Positions 18,472 through 26,794 of a stretch of DNA of 64,000 nucleotides are shown one piece after another. The position numbers were made by a program, and so were the translations under genes. The notes beneath the pieces are model-generated. The model had not been told where the DNA came from, searched no databases, and was given only the letters and a program-made list of their open reading frames with translations. The stretch comes from an uncultured Bacteroidales bacterium. GTDB taxonomy: Bacteria > Bacteroidota > Bacteroidia > Bacteroidales > UBA932. The first letter of the stretch is position 1; every line of letters begins with the position of its first letter. The stretch is taken from positions 310,001 to 374,000 of the forward strand of contig CALVDQ010000001.1 of the NCBI GenBank assembly GCA_944326325.1, in the 5' to 3' direction.

Positions 18472-18918
18472 ATGAAATACATTTTTGTTACCTGTGGCGT
18501 CAGAGAAGCCTCTGGCGCCACAGGGAGGAGGCTCAGAGCCTTCTCCCTTCCGGAACTGCTGGTGGTTCTGGTCATAATAGGGATATTAGTGCTGATAGCG
18601 CTGCCCAATATGATGCCTTTGATCTCGAGGGCAAAGAGCACCGAGGCTCAGCAGCAGCTGACATTCCTCCATTCGCTCGAAAAGAGCCATTTCTATACCT
18701 ACTCCAGATACTCGGAGAGCCTGGAGGAGATCGGGTTCGAGCAGCAGCCCCTGGTCACTGACGGGGGCTCAGCCAACTACAGGATAGAAATCGTCGAGGC
18801 AGGTGAGACCGGCTTCCGTGCACAGGCTGTATCTGTGGTCGACTTCGACAAGGACGGCAGCTTCAGCACCTGGGAGATAGACCAGGACAAGAAGCTCACG
18901 GAGGTGATAAAGGACTGA
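18472..18918 (+). CDS. GspG/PilA-like major pseudopilin
   Basis: This 148-residue protein has a 23-residue basic leader and a class III signal LRA|FSLPELLVVLVIIGI: cleavage after Ala23, Phe at +1, Glu at +5, then the long hydrophobic helix of type IV pilins and pseudopilins. The globular tail ends in DFDKDGSFSTWE (124-135), a 12-residue EF-hand-type calcium loop, followed by EIDQDKKL as in many GspG/PilA C-termini. It would be the main pilin of the pseudopilus. It is the first gene of the 11-gene operon. Ala instead of Gly at -1 is unusual and shared with two other pilins here. The codons for the leader form a strong hairpin (18491-18524). Confidence 0.85.
   Translation: MKYIFVTCGVREASGATGRRLRAFSLPELLVVLVIIGILVLIALPNMMPLISRAKSTEAQQQLTFLHSLEKSHFYTYSRYSESLEEIGFEQQPLVTDGGSANYRIEIVEAGETGFRAQAVSVVDFDKDGSFSTWEIDQDKKLTEVIKD
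18491..18524 (+). promoter_or_regulatory. Strong hairpin in the 5' coding region of the first pseudopilin gene
   Basis: CCTGTGGCG-T-CAGAG (18491-18505) pairs with CTCTG-G-CGCCACAGG (18510-18524): 14 Watson-Crick pairs plus a central T-G wobble, closed by the 4-base loop AAGC. It starts 19 bases into the coding sequence of the leader peptide, close enough to the start to affect ribosome loading. No T-run follows, so it is not a terminator. Confidence 0.55.
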
Positions 18919-18921
18919 GAC

Positions 18922-19422
18922 ATGTGGGGTCTGCTTGCGATACCGCCGATAGCGGCGATGGTCGTCTCTGACCTCAGGAGCAGGACAGTGGCGCTTTGGC
19001 AGCTTGCCGTGACCTGTGCCGTCCTTGCCTTCGTCTCTGTGGCGGAGTCGGGATTCCGCGGAGCCCTGACGAATATGTCCGGGAACATTCTGGTATGCAT
19101 CCTCGCGGGGCTGTGTGTAGTGTTGTATCTGAAGGCGAGGAGGATACAGTGCCGCGATGCCGTGGGTGGCGGAGATGTCCTTTTCATACTGGGGCTGACT
19201 CCTCTGTTCTCGGTGGGAGGGTTCCTGGTGTTCATGACCGTCTCGTCCCTGCTTACTCTTGCGGTCTGGTCGGTGTATGCATCGCTTGCCGGCTGCCGGC
19301 GAAAGAGGTCCGCAGGAGGGTCGGTGCCTCTCATTTCCGGGCTCGGTACCTGCCTTGCGGTACATCTGGCAGCCCTCTCCTTTGACCTGTACCGTCTCAT
19401 GGACATCGACAGTATGCTATGA
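18922..19422 (+). CDS. Prepilin peptidase, A24 family, short form
   Basis: This 166-residue inner-membrane aspartic peptidase would cleave the leaders of the pseudopilins of this operon. The two catalytic aspartates are visible as Asp17 in VVSDLRSR and Asp85 in GGGD (the GxGD motif). Several hydrophobic helices fill the rest. It lacks the N-terminal cytoplasmic zinc/methyltransferase domain of full-length PilD/GspO, so N-methylation of the new N-terminus would not be done by this protein. It starts 3 bases after the first pseudopilin stop and overlaps the ATPase gene by four bases (ATGA). Confidence 0.88.
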   Translation: MWGLLAIPPIAAMVVSDLRSRTVALWQLAVTCAVLAFVSVAESGFRGALTNMSGNILVCILAGLCVVLYLKARRIQCRDAVGGGDVLFILGLTPLFSVGGFLVFMTVSSLLTLAVWSVYASLAGCRRKRSAGGSVPLISGLGTCLAVHLAALSFDLYRLMDIDSML

Positions 19423-20879
19423 CTGCACTGCCGGACATACAGACTGAGGCTCTGCAGCTGTTCTCTGCGGACGAGGCGTCCTATTACAGACTGCTCCCTT
19501 GCAGCAGGGAACATGGCGGAAGGGTGCTATGCCTCGGGGAGGAGGACAGGGATTACTCTGCGTCCATCGCTGAGGTAAAGGCCATATATGGCTATGACAT
19601 CGATGTGGCAGCGGTCTCACGGGCGGAGCTGTCTAGGCTGCTGAGCACATACTACCGCCAGGATCCCGGGCACGGTGCCGTAAATGTCATGTCGGACGGG
19701 GAGGACAGCGTCATGGCTCTCCTGTCAGAGGCGTACTCCATGAAAGCCAGTGACATCCACCTGGAGCCTTCGGAAGACAGGTGCAGGGTGAGGTTCCGTA
19801 TGGACGGGAGGCTGATGGAGCGCCATGTCATAGAGCGGAACGCGTATCCGGCAGTGGTGAACAGGATAAAGATCATGTCCGGGCTGGACATATCGGAGAA
19901 GAGGCTTCCCCAGGACGGGAGGATCCTGTATTCCAGGGACGGGGTCAGGTTCGACATCAGGACGTCTGTCATGCCTACCATACACGGCGAGAAGATAGTG
20001 CTGCGCCTGCTCGTCTCTGACCGGGGAAGGCTCTCCCTGGAGATGCTGGGCTTCGATGACAGGCAGCACAAGGACTATGTGGACGTGGTGACGAGGCCTC
20101 ACGGGATGATCCTCATAAGCGGTCCCACAGGCTCAGGCAAGAGTACCACCCTCTATGCCACGCTTGAGAGGCTGAACAGGTCCGACAACAACATCCTCAC
20201 GATAGAGGATCCGGTAGAGTATACCATCGAAGGGATAAGCCAGATGCAGCTCAAGGAGGAGATCGGGCTCACTTTCCCTGTCGCACTCCGCACTTTCCTC
20301 AGGCAGGACCCGGACATAATAATGCTCGGTGAAATCCGCGACAGCGAGACCGCGGAGATGGCTGTCCGCAGCTCCCTTACCGGGCATCTCCTGCTGTCCA
20401 CCCTGCATACCAACAGCGCATGGGGATGCATCACCCGTCTTACGGACATGGGCATCCATCCTTATCTCCTGTCAGAGACCCTTGCCGCATGTGTCGCGCA
20501 GCGGCTTGTCAGGCTGCTCTGCCCGCACTGCAAGCGGCAGGTCTCCATTCCTGACGGGTTCCTGCAGGATCCGGGGGCTGTCGGCGGTGCCGAAGTGTAC
20601 GAGGCGTCCGGATGCGGGCAGTGCTACTTCACCGGCTATTCCGGAAGGGTGGCGATATATGAGGTCATATCGGTGGACAGCGGGCTGAGGGAGGCAATAA
20701 AGGAAGGCTCGGCAGACGAGGGCATGTTGCTGAAGGAAAGAGGCATCAGGACACTCAGGGACTCCGCGCTCTCCCTCTATCTTTCAGGAAGGACTTCCCT
20801 TGAGGAGATATATCCGATAATATCATCAACAGCGTCCGGAACGGCAGGTCCGGGACGGGCACACAGGAGCAAGTCATGA
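19419..20879 (+). CDS. GspE/PilB-type secretion ATPase
   Basis: This 486-residue cytoplasmic hexameric ATPase would power pseudopilus assembly. Visible motifs are Walker A GPTGSGKST (about 236-245), the Asp box LTIEDPVEYT, Walker B region IIMLGEIRDSETAE, and the His box GHLLLSTLHTNSA. A zinc-binding tetracysteine module, CPHC (368-371) and CGQC (399-402), is typical of GspE/PilB and absent from retraction ATPases of the PilT type. It is shorter than classic GspE (about 500-570) because the N-terminal domain is reduced. It overlaps both neighbouring genes by four bases, which indicates translational coupling. Confidence 0.95.
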   Translation: MTALPDIQTEALQLFSADEASYYRLLPCSREHGGRVLCLGEEDRDYSASIAEVKAIYGYDIDVAAVSRAELSRLLSTYYRQDPGHGAVNVMSDGEDSVMALLSEAYSMKASDIHLEPSEDRCRVRFRMDGRLMERHVIERNAYPAVVNRIKIMSGLDISEKRLPQDGRILYSRDGVRFDIRTSVMPTIHGEKIVLRLLVSDRGRLSLEMLGFDDRQHKDYVDVVTRPHGMILISGPTGSGKSTTLYATLERLNRSDNNILTIEDPVEYTIEGISQMQLKEEIGLTFPVALRTFLRQDPDIIMLGEIRDSETAEMAVRSSLTGHLLLSTLHTNSAWGCITRLTDMGIHPYLLSETLAACVAQRLVRLLCPHCKRQVSIPDGFLQDPGAVGGAEVYEASGCGQCYFTGYSGRVAIYEVISVDSGLREAIKEGSADEGMLLKERGIRTLRDSALSLYLSGRTSLEEIYPIISSTASGTAGPGRAHRSKS

Positions 20880-22786
20880 AAACAGTATTTACAACGGCAG
20901 TCATATTCATCATGTCCGCGGTATCCCATGCCGTGTGGGGGACCCCGGCATGCGGTCCCGGCATCCAGGACTGGACGGACCGTCCTGGCAGGGAGGAGGC
21001 GCTTGAATGTATCAGCGTCTCCCTCGACTCCCTTGCAGCCAGGAATCCGGCATATTCTGAGCCGGTAGACATATCCGTATCCGATTTTCCCGTAGCGGAG
21101 TTGGTGCGGAACATTGCCATAGCGAACGGGCTGAGCATAGACATATCCCTGGACCGGACAAAGCGGATCACCTGCAACATGAAGGATGTGCCTGTCAAGG
21201 ACGCCATCTTCTTCCTCTGCAAGGAGAAGTCGCTTTCGGCTGAATTTACAGGCGACATAGTGACTCTGACCGACTACAGCCCTCCTCCTGTCGGGCCGGT
21301 GATGAGGGTCACTCCGGACAGTACAGGGACCAGGGTGTCGTTCACCTTTTCCGGATGCCGGCTCGACGAGGCGGCGAGGATGCTGAGCGACTCCACGGGC
21401 TGCAATGTCCTTGTCCCTGTGGAGATAGCCGCGAGTCCCGTCTACGCATACGGCATAACTATGGGGATCAAGGAGGCTGTGGAGTCTATAGCGTCAGTCA
21501 ACGGGATGTCATCACGGATGGCTGGACCTCGGACCTGGAGCATATTCAAGGGCACAGACCGGGCGTCTCGGGAAGGTATTTTCTCCGGCAGCTCCATAGA
21601 GATAGACTCCACTGGCCAGATCACGGCGAAGATGCCTGGCGGCAATATAGGCAGGATAATCCCCGAGGTGCTCGGCAGGCTGGGGAAGAACTACTTCATA
21701 TCGGAAAACATAGATTTCACGGCGGACATAGACGTGAACCGTGTCCCGCTGGACACCCTGCTGAACACTCTCCTGGCGGGAAGCCCTGTGACATGGAAGA
21801 TGGAGTCAGGTGTGTATATGATAGGGAACCGCAACGGGGAGAACCGTCTTGCGGATGTGTCGGTCTTCCCGATGAGGTTCAGGGCAGTCGACGAGATAGC
21901 CGATATTATCCCTGACGAGATCAGCCAGGGGGTGCAGATACAGACCTTCCCGGATCTCAATAGCCTGGTCCTGTGCGGGGAGTCCCTCGCTGTCGGCAGG
22001 GTGTCTGACTTTCTGGAGACTGTGGACAGGAGCATCCCTCTGATCTCCATAGATGTCATCATCGTGGACGCGTCAAAGTTGAGCACCCGCTCGATAGGCC
22101 TCGGTCTCGGTGTCGGGACTGCTCCGGCTGTTACAAGCGGTACCTTCGGACCTGGGATTGACGCCACACTGAACGCAGAGTCGATAGGAGACATCCTCTC
22201 TTCCTTCAGCGGGTTCGGGACGCTGAACCTCGGGCATGTCACACATAACTTCTTTGCCAATCTCAAGTTCCTGGAAGATGCCGGCAAGATAACTCTCCGG
22301 TCTACTCCGAAACTTGCCACGCTGAACGGCCACAAGGCTGTCCTGAAGAGCGGGGAGGTCAGGTACTACAAGGAAAGCCAGGTCAACATCATCGGGACCC
22401 AGAACCCCATGCAGTCTGAATCGTACATCTGGAAGGATGTGGAAGCCAACTTCGTGCTGGACATGACCCCTTACGTGAGCCTCGACACCACCATAACGCT
22501 GAAGATAAACCTGAGCCAGGACGAGTTCATGGAGAACACGATGTCCAAGGAGGACGAATATGCCCCTCCGGGGCTGACAAAACGCAGCTTCAACTCCATC
22601 GTGAAGGTCAAGAACGGGGAGACGGTCCTCCTCGGAGGCATAGAGAAGAATCTCACTGACGACTCTTCGCGCGGACTTCCGTTCATTGCCCGTGTCCCTG
22701 TCCTGAGGCATATCTTCGGGAATTCGCGCAGGACAAGGAACGATCAGACACTCAATGTGTTCATCCGTCCTACAGTCATAATGTGA
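20876..22786 (+). CDS. GspD/PilQ-type secretin
   Basis: This 636-residue protein has a signal peptide (about 1-20). An N0-like domain lies at about 60-125 (ISVSDFPVAELVRNIAIANG), with further N-type ring domains to about 390. The C-terminal secretin domain follows, with FANLKFLEDAGKITLRSTPK, a VLLGGIEKN strand and VPVLRHIFG near the end, all typical of the family. It would form the outer-membrane channel. No separate pilotin is recognisable nearby. Its presence is the strongest argument that this operon is an outer-membrane-spanning T2SS/T4P machine and not only a competence-like pseudopilus. Confidence 0.92.
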   Translation: MKTVFTTAVIFIMSAVSHAVWGTPACGPGIQDWTDRPGREEALECISVSLDSLAARNPAYSEPVDISVSDFPVAELVRNIAIANGLSIDISLDRTKRITCNMKDVPVKDAIFFLCKEKSLSAEFTGDIVTLTDYSPPPVGPVMRVTPDSTGTRVSFTFSGCRLDEAARMLSDSTGCNVLVPVEIAASPVYAYGITMGIKEAVESIASVNGMSSRMAGPRTWSIFKGTDRASREGIFSGSSIEIDSTGQITAKMPGGNIGRIIPEVLGRLGKNYFISENIDFTADIDVNRVPLDTLLNTLLAGSPVTWKMESGVYMIGNRNGENRLADVSVFPMRFRAVDEIADIIPDEISQGVQIQTFPDLNSLVLCGESLAVGRVSDFLETVDRSIPLISIDVIIVDASKLSTRSIGLGLGVGTAPAVTSGTFGPGIDATLNAESIGDILSSFSGFGTLNLGHVTHNFFANLKFLEDAGKITLRSTPKLATLNGHKAVLKSGEVRYYKESQVNIIGTQNPMQSESYIWKDVEANFVLDMTPYVSLDTTITLKINLSQDEFMENTMSKEDEYAPPGLTKRSFNSIVKVKNGETVLLGGIEKNLTDDSSRGLPFIARVPVLRHIFGNSRRTRNDQTLNVFIRPTVIM

Positions 22787-22805
22787 TGAAGATCTTACAA
22801 GACAG

Positions 22806-23777
22806 ATGCTTATGGACACTATATGGAAAGTGACGGCTGCGGTCATCGACATCGACGGAGGTGCTCCGGAAGTCAGGTTCAGCAAGGTGTGCCTGAAAAG
22901 GCACAGCGGGGTGACGCGGCTTGTCCGGATGGAAGAAGACAAGGACAGGGCGGCGGCACTGTCCAGGCCGTCGGTAATAGTTGTGACTGGCGGCGGTGTC
23001 TCGTCAAAGCCTGTCGTTGACGGGGATCCTGCCGTGGCGAGGATAATGAAAAGCGGGGAGCTGTATGTGACTGTGCATGCAGGGGACGGGACCAGCCCCA
23101 CGGTAGACTTCATAAGGAAGGATTCGGTTTCAGGGATTGTGCCGGAACTTGAACGGGACTGTGCACTGGTCATCGGGATCATGGTGTCCAGGAATGCTGG
23201 AGACATCGGTGCCATGGTCGAACAGTCTTGCAGCCGTAGGCTGGGCTTCAGGCGCCTGCCGTCGGACGTCCCGCTCCTGGCTGCCTTGTGCGGTCAGTTG
23301 TACAGGAGCCTGAGGCTGCCTCTGCTTGTCGCATACCTCCTGGCCCTTGCCGTGAACTGGATGCTTTTCAGCTGGATAAGCGGAAGGCTCCAGCAACGGC
23401 GGTCCGAGCATGATGCCATGGTCCGTGATCGGGAAGCCGCCGCCGAGTCGGACAGCAGGCAGAAGGGGCTTGAAAGGATGTTCTCTGACCTGCCTGACCT
23501 GGCGGCGCGTTCAGCTGCCGGGAGAGTCGCAGGGGCTGTTCCTGCCGGTACCAGGCTTACAGGCCTGTCCATATCTTCGGGAGATGAGGACGGGACATCA
23601 CCGGACCGCGGTGCCAGGATATCGGTGTCAGGGGAGACGCTTGACCCGGAAGAGATCGTGGAGATGTCGCGGAGGCTTGCGGGGACGGCAGGGTTCAGGC
23701 AGGCTGACATATCTTCAATAGGGACGGACGGCAGGTACAGGGACAGGCTGAAGTTCAATATTGACGTAAGGAGGTAG
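22806..23777 (+). CDS. GspL-like (PilM/PilN-type) assembly platform protein
   Basis: This 323-residue protein has a cytoplasmic N-terminal part (about 1-165) reminiscent of a shortened actin-like PilM/GspL domain, one membrane helix (about 171-191), a coiled-coil segment, and a periplasmic ferredoxin-like part ending in a PilN-like strand pattern (LKFNIDVRR). Position after the secretin and before a PilO/GspM-like gene supports the assignment. GspL links the ATPase to the inner-membrane platform. Sequence similarity is weak, so the call leans on gene order and topology. An alternative start is the ATG at 22812. Confidence 0.65.
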   Translation: MLMDTIWKVTAAVIDIDGGAPEVRFSKVCLKRHSGVTRLVRMEEDKDRAAALSRPSVIVVTGGGVSSKPVVDGDPAVARIMKSGELYVTVHAGDGTSPTVDFIRKDSVSGIVPELERDCALVIGIMVSRNAGDIGAMVEQSCSRRLGFRRLPSDVPLLAALCGQLYRSLRLPLLVAYLLALAVNWMLFSWISGRLQQRRSEHDAMVRDREAAAESDSRQKGLERMFSDLPDLAARSAAGRVAGAVPAGTRLTGLSISSGDEDGTSPDRGARISVSGETLDPEEIVEMSRRLAGTAGFRQADISSIGTDGRYRDRLKFNIDVRR

Positions 23778-23778
23778 C

Positions 23779-24267
23779 ATGAGGCAGTATATCCCTATAC
23801 TGAAGGCGGTCATCCTGCTTGTGGTAGTTCCTGCCGTGATATATTTCGCTTCCCTGTCGAAGACGGTCAGGCTGTGGAGGGAGTACAGTGGGCTTGAGAG
23901 GACTATCGTCGATGTGTCGTCAGGAAGTGTGCCTTCCGGAGAGGTACGGGCGGGTGCGCCCCTTCTCAGCACAGGGGATATCCTGGAGACTGTGACGCCT
24001 GCCTGTGAAGCTGCAGGTGTCACGGTGGTAAGCTATGTTCATGAGATGTCTGCCACTGCTGCGGGTATGGGGCTCTGCCGTGCGGAGCTGGTCCTTTCCG
24101 GGATGTTCACACCGCTCCTGACGGTCATGGACAGCATCTCTGGCGTTCAGCAGATAAAGACTGCCGAGGCTGAGTTCAGGTGTGACGAGAGGATGCGCAG
24201 GGAAGGCAGGATACAGCTCAGGCTGGAACTTGTACAGCTTGAGAAGACAACTGACGGGTCTGAATAG
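23779..24267 (+). CDS. GspM/PilO-like platform protein
   Basis: This 162-residue bitopic protein has a short cytoplasmic N-terminus, a membrane helix (about 8-26), a predicted coiled coil, and a periplasmic alpha/beta domain (about 75-155). This is the architecture of GspM/PilO, which pairs with GspL/PilN. It starts one base after the upstream stop. There is no diagnostic motif; the assignment rests on size, topology and place in the operon. Confidence 0.65.
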   Translation: MRQYIPILKAVILLVVVPAVIYFASLSKTVRLWREYSGLERTIVDVSSGSVPSGEVRAGAPLLSTGDILETVTPACEAAGVTVVSYVHEMSATAAGMGLCRAELVLSGMFTPLLTVMDSISGVQQIKTAEAEFRCDERMRREGRIQLRLELVQLEKTTDGSE

Positions 24268-24275
24268 GGCGGATT

Positions 24276-25439
24276 ATGCATGAGGTTGCGCATAAGGGAA
24301 GGGTGTCAGGGTTTGCACTGCCTGCTGTCATGGTCATTTCTGTCCTTGTCATGACGGTAACGGCCATGGCCCTGTCTATGCTCACAATGGACAGCAGGGT
24401 CTACCGGGAGTACCACAGGGACAGGCAGAGGATGATTGACCTGGAGTCCGCTCTGGTCGTGTACAGTTACGACAACGGGATGTTCAGCGGGGCGGACACG
24501 GCTGTCCTGAAGGCTCATTCAGGGTCAGGTGACGATGTGTCGCTTGTCAGGAAGGACTGGGGGCTGTACGAATGTGTCTCTGCATATGACGGATACGGAA
24601 ATTCCGTCACCAGGCTGTACGGAAAGGTGACGGAGTCGCCGGAGGCTGCCGCATTCTGGATATGTGACAGGAACCGTGCGCTCACCCTTGCTGCCGGGGC
24701 AGGCATTTACGGTACAGCATACATACCGCCTAACGGCGTGAACTATTCCGGGGATCTTCAGGATATGCATCTGATCCCGGATGGTATGGCAAGGGTATCC
24801 TTGCCGGAGATGCCGCCTCTGGACAGCAGCTATCAGGTGCGTTTCAGGAGGATGTTCGGCGCCTGCACGGAAACGGCGCAGGGGGATTCGGTCTTCAAGC
24901 TTGACAGGATGTCCGTACTTCATGGGGACGAGGTCTGCATATCTGGAGAGTCGGTGATACATGATGCCGTCATCTGCGCGAGGAAGGTCACTGTGCGTGA
25001 CGGCTTCCGTGGCAGTATGCAGATATTCTGTACAGATTCCGTATGCCTGGAACCCGGGGTGAGGCTTAAATGGCCGTCCGGTATATGCGTTGCCTCGGAA
25101 TCCGGTTTTCCCAATGTCGTTCTGGGAGACGGCTGCCGCATAGACGGGTACGTGGTCGTGACGGGAGCAGGTCCGGATTACGAACTGATCTTCCCGGGGT
25201 ACGTGCAGCGGCATGGGGCTGTGCTGAACGGTCTGCTGTATGCGGACTGCTCGTGCGAGATAGAGGGTGACATAGCCGGTGCGGCGTATGTCCGGGACTG
25301 CTACCACAGGGAGGACGGGATCAAGTACCCTGGTACGGTAGCCTCCGCAAGGATAACACGAGACGGGAGGCTCGCTTTTCCGATACTGATGGAAGGGAGC
25401 TATGCCCGTAAAGCCATAAAGAATATGAATAAGAAATGA
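24276..25439 (+). CDS. GspK/PilX-like minor pseudopilin with large ectodomain
   Basis: This 387-residue protein has a class III-type leader VSG|FALPAVMVISVL: Gly12 at -1, Phe at +1, but Ala at +5 instead of Glu. Loss of Glu+5 is a trait of GspK, the tip pseudopilin, and of PilX-like minor pilins. The ectodomain, about 330 residues, contains repeated short beta-strand turns (e.g. GDEVCISGESVIHDAVI) that look like a beta-helix fold, not the alpha domain of classic GspK. Nine or more cysteines suggest disulphides. It overlaps the next gene by four bases. It probably caps the pseudopilus and may contact the substrate. Confidence 0.7.
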   Translation: MHEVAHKGRVSGFALPAVMVISVLVMTVTAMALSMLTMDSRVYREYHRDRQRMIDLESALVVYSYDNGMFSGADTAVLKAHSGSGDDVSLVRKDWGLYECVSAYDGYGNSVTRLYGKVTESPEAAAFWICDRNRALTLAAGAGIYGTAYIPPNGVNYSGDLQDMHLIPDGMARVSLPEMPPLDSSYQVRFRRMFGACTETAQGDSVFKLDRMSVLHGDEVCISGESVIHDAVICARKVTVRDGFRGSMQIFCTDSVCLEPGVRLKWPSGICVASESGFPNVVLGDGCRIDGYVVVTGAGPDYELIFPGYVQRHGAVLNGLLYADCSCEIEGDIAGAAYVRDCYHREDGIKYPGTVASARITRDGRLAFPILMEGSYARKAIKNMNKK

Positions 25440-25897
25440 AGGACAGGAAGACCACGATATCTGTGCTCGCGGCATCGGCTGTGCTGGTATGGGCGCTCGT
25501 TGCAGTCCAAGCCGTCCGCTGGATGCGCCCTGAGAAGGACGAGCCGCGTCCGGCAATGGCGGTGCCGAAGACGGCTGTCTCCTGTGCTGAGGAGCCGCAG
25601 GATGTGGACTATGCTGACCCGTTCCTGAAGGAACTGGGACAGTCCAAACCGGCGGGAAAGCCTGCAGCTCCGTCCGGAGACAGGTCTCCATCAGTAGAGG
25701 ACAGTACTCCTCCTCCAGTCGTATACAAGGGGCTGATGGACTGTTCCGGGGTGAAGGTTGCGATAGTGATAAAGGACGGATGGTCTCTCATGCTCAGGAA
25801 GGGGGACAAGGTATGCGGATTCTCCGTGAGGGGGTTCACATATGATGAACTTATCCTTGAGAGGAAAGGCCGGAAATACAGGCTTGAGATTGAATGA
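25436..25897 (+). CDS. GspC/PilP-like inner-membrane linker
   Basis: This 153-residue protein has an N-terminal membrane helix (about 9-27), a Pro/Ala/Ser-rich flexible linker (about 65-95) and a C-terminal small beta domain (about 98-153; KVAIVIKDGWSLMLRKGDKV) resembling the HR domain of GspC or PilP. HR domains bind the N0 domain of the secretin and connect inner and outer membrane parts. No PDZ domain is present. The assignment rests on topology, the beta-domain pattern and operon context. Confidence 0.65.
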   Translation: MKDRKTTISVLAASAVLVWALVAVQAVRWMRPEKDEPRPAMAVPKTAVSCAEEPQDVDYADPFLKELGQSKPAGKPAAPSGDRSPSVEDSTPPPVVYKGLMDCSGVKVAIVIKDGWSLMLRKGDKVCGFSVRGFTYDELILERKGRKYRLEIE

Positions 25898-25914
25898 TCT
25901 GCAACTAATAAGAG

Positions 25915-26286
25915 ATGACAGGATATATGAACAGGAAATTCAGGGCATCCACCCTTGCGGAGGCGCTTGTCGCCGGTACGCTTTTCATGACGGTCTTCAT
26001 CATCACTATGGAGACCGCCACCGCCATCATGTCGGTACCTGACTCAGAGGAGCTGCTTGAGATGGAACAGGGGCTCGGCTCCTGTCTGGAGAGATTTCTG
26101 GATGAGGAAGATCCGTATGCCAGCCGAGAATACAGGTATTCATGGGGAACCGTATCGGTATGCGGAAGCCATTACTCCGAAGGTATCCGCTCGGTAAGCG
26201 TGGCCGCTGAGATGAACGGAGGGCAGGAGGTGTCCTATGAGATGCTCCTTCCTGCCGATGAGTCGGAGGTGGGATATGCAAAGTAG
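25915..26286 (+). CDS. GspI/GspH-like minor pseudopilin
   Basis: This 123-residue protein has the class III signal FRA|STLAEALVAGTLFM: Ala11 at -1, Glu16 at +5, followed by the hydrophobic helix and a small soluble domain. The start may be the ATG at 25915 or at 25927 (Met5). The next gene begins inside its last codons. It would be a minor pseudopilin that helps nucleate the pseudopilus tip with the GspJ- and GspK-like proteins. Confidence 0.75.
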   Translation: MTGYMNRKFRASTLAEALVAGTLFMTVFIITMETATAIMSVPDSEELLEMEQGLGSCLERFLDEEDPYASREYRYSWGTVSVCGSHYSEGIRSVSVAAEMNGGQEVSYEMLLPADESEVGYAK

Positions 26287-26794
26287 CGGACACAGCTCCG
26301 CCTGCAGTGGAATCCTGCGGGCGAGTACACTTCCGGAACTTCTTGTAGCCATGGTGCTCTCAGGGCTTGTGCTCTTCTTTGCCTATGAGGGTGCCGGTCT
26401 GCTTCAGAGGCGTCTTGGCGTTTCCAGACAGGATACGGGTAAGTGGCAGCTCATGCGTTCGCATGCTGTCATGGAGAGGCTTGTCAGGCAGGCAGACAGC
26501 ATAAGGGTCTCGGGACCTTTGCTTCTGTTCTATTCTGACGGAATCCCTTCTGACACGCTGGCTGTGTCCGGCGGTTCCGTGGTGTACCGGAAGGATGGTT
26601 CCGGCGAGGTGTTGTTCGGCAGTGCGGCGGTGGCTGCCGAAAGGTACGCCTCCGGACCCGGAGAACTGGTGAAGGCTCTGGACATATCCCTGCAGGTGGC
26701 AGGTGGTGACACGCTGCGCCTGCATTACCTGGCCGGGGCTTCCGGATACATTGAGGCATTGTACAGGTTAAATACAGGACAGGATGGAATATAG
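26276..26794 (+). CDS. GspJ-like minor pseudopilin
   Basis: With the ATG at 26276 the protein has 172 residues and the class III signal LRA|STLPELLVAMVLSG (Ala16 at -1, Glu21 at +5). The frame is open to an upstream ATG at 26237, but that would overlap the previous gene by 50 bases and lengthen the leader for no gain; the chosen start overlaps by 11 bases. The soluble domain has the beta-rich pattern and length of GspJ. The gene overlaps gspF by 11 bases. Confidence 0.78.
   Translation: MQSSGHSSACSGILRASTLPELLVAMVLSGLVLFFAYEGAGLLQRRLGVSRQDTGKWQLMRSHAVMERLVRQADSIRVSGPLLLFYSDGIPSDTLAVSGGSVVYRKDGSGEVLFGSAAVAAERYASGPGELVKALDISLQVAGGDTLRLHYLAGASGYIEALYRLNTGQDGI

Noticed and set aside
22073..25691. 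Two long minus-strand frames of 380 and 388 codons opposite the secretin and platform genes
   Set aside because: They are antisense to the coupled secretion operon, show no domain, and lack plausible ribosome-binding sites.
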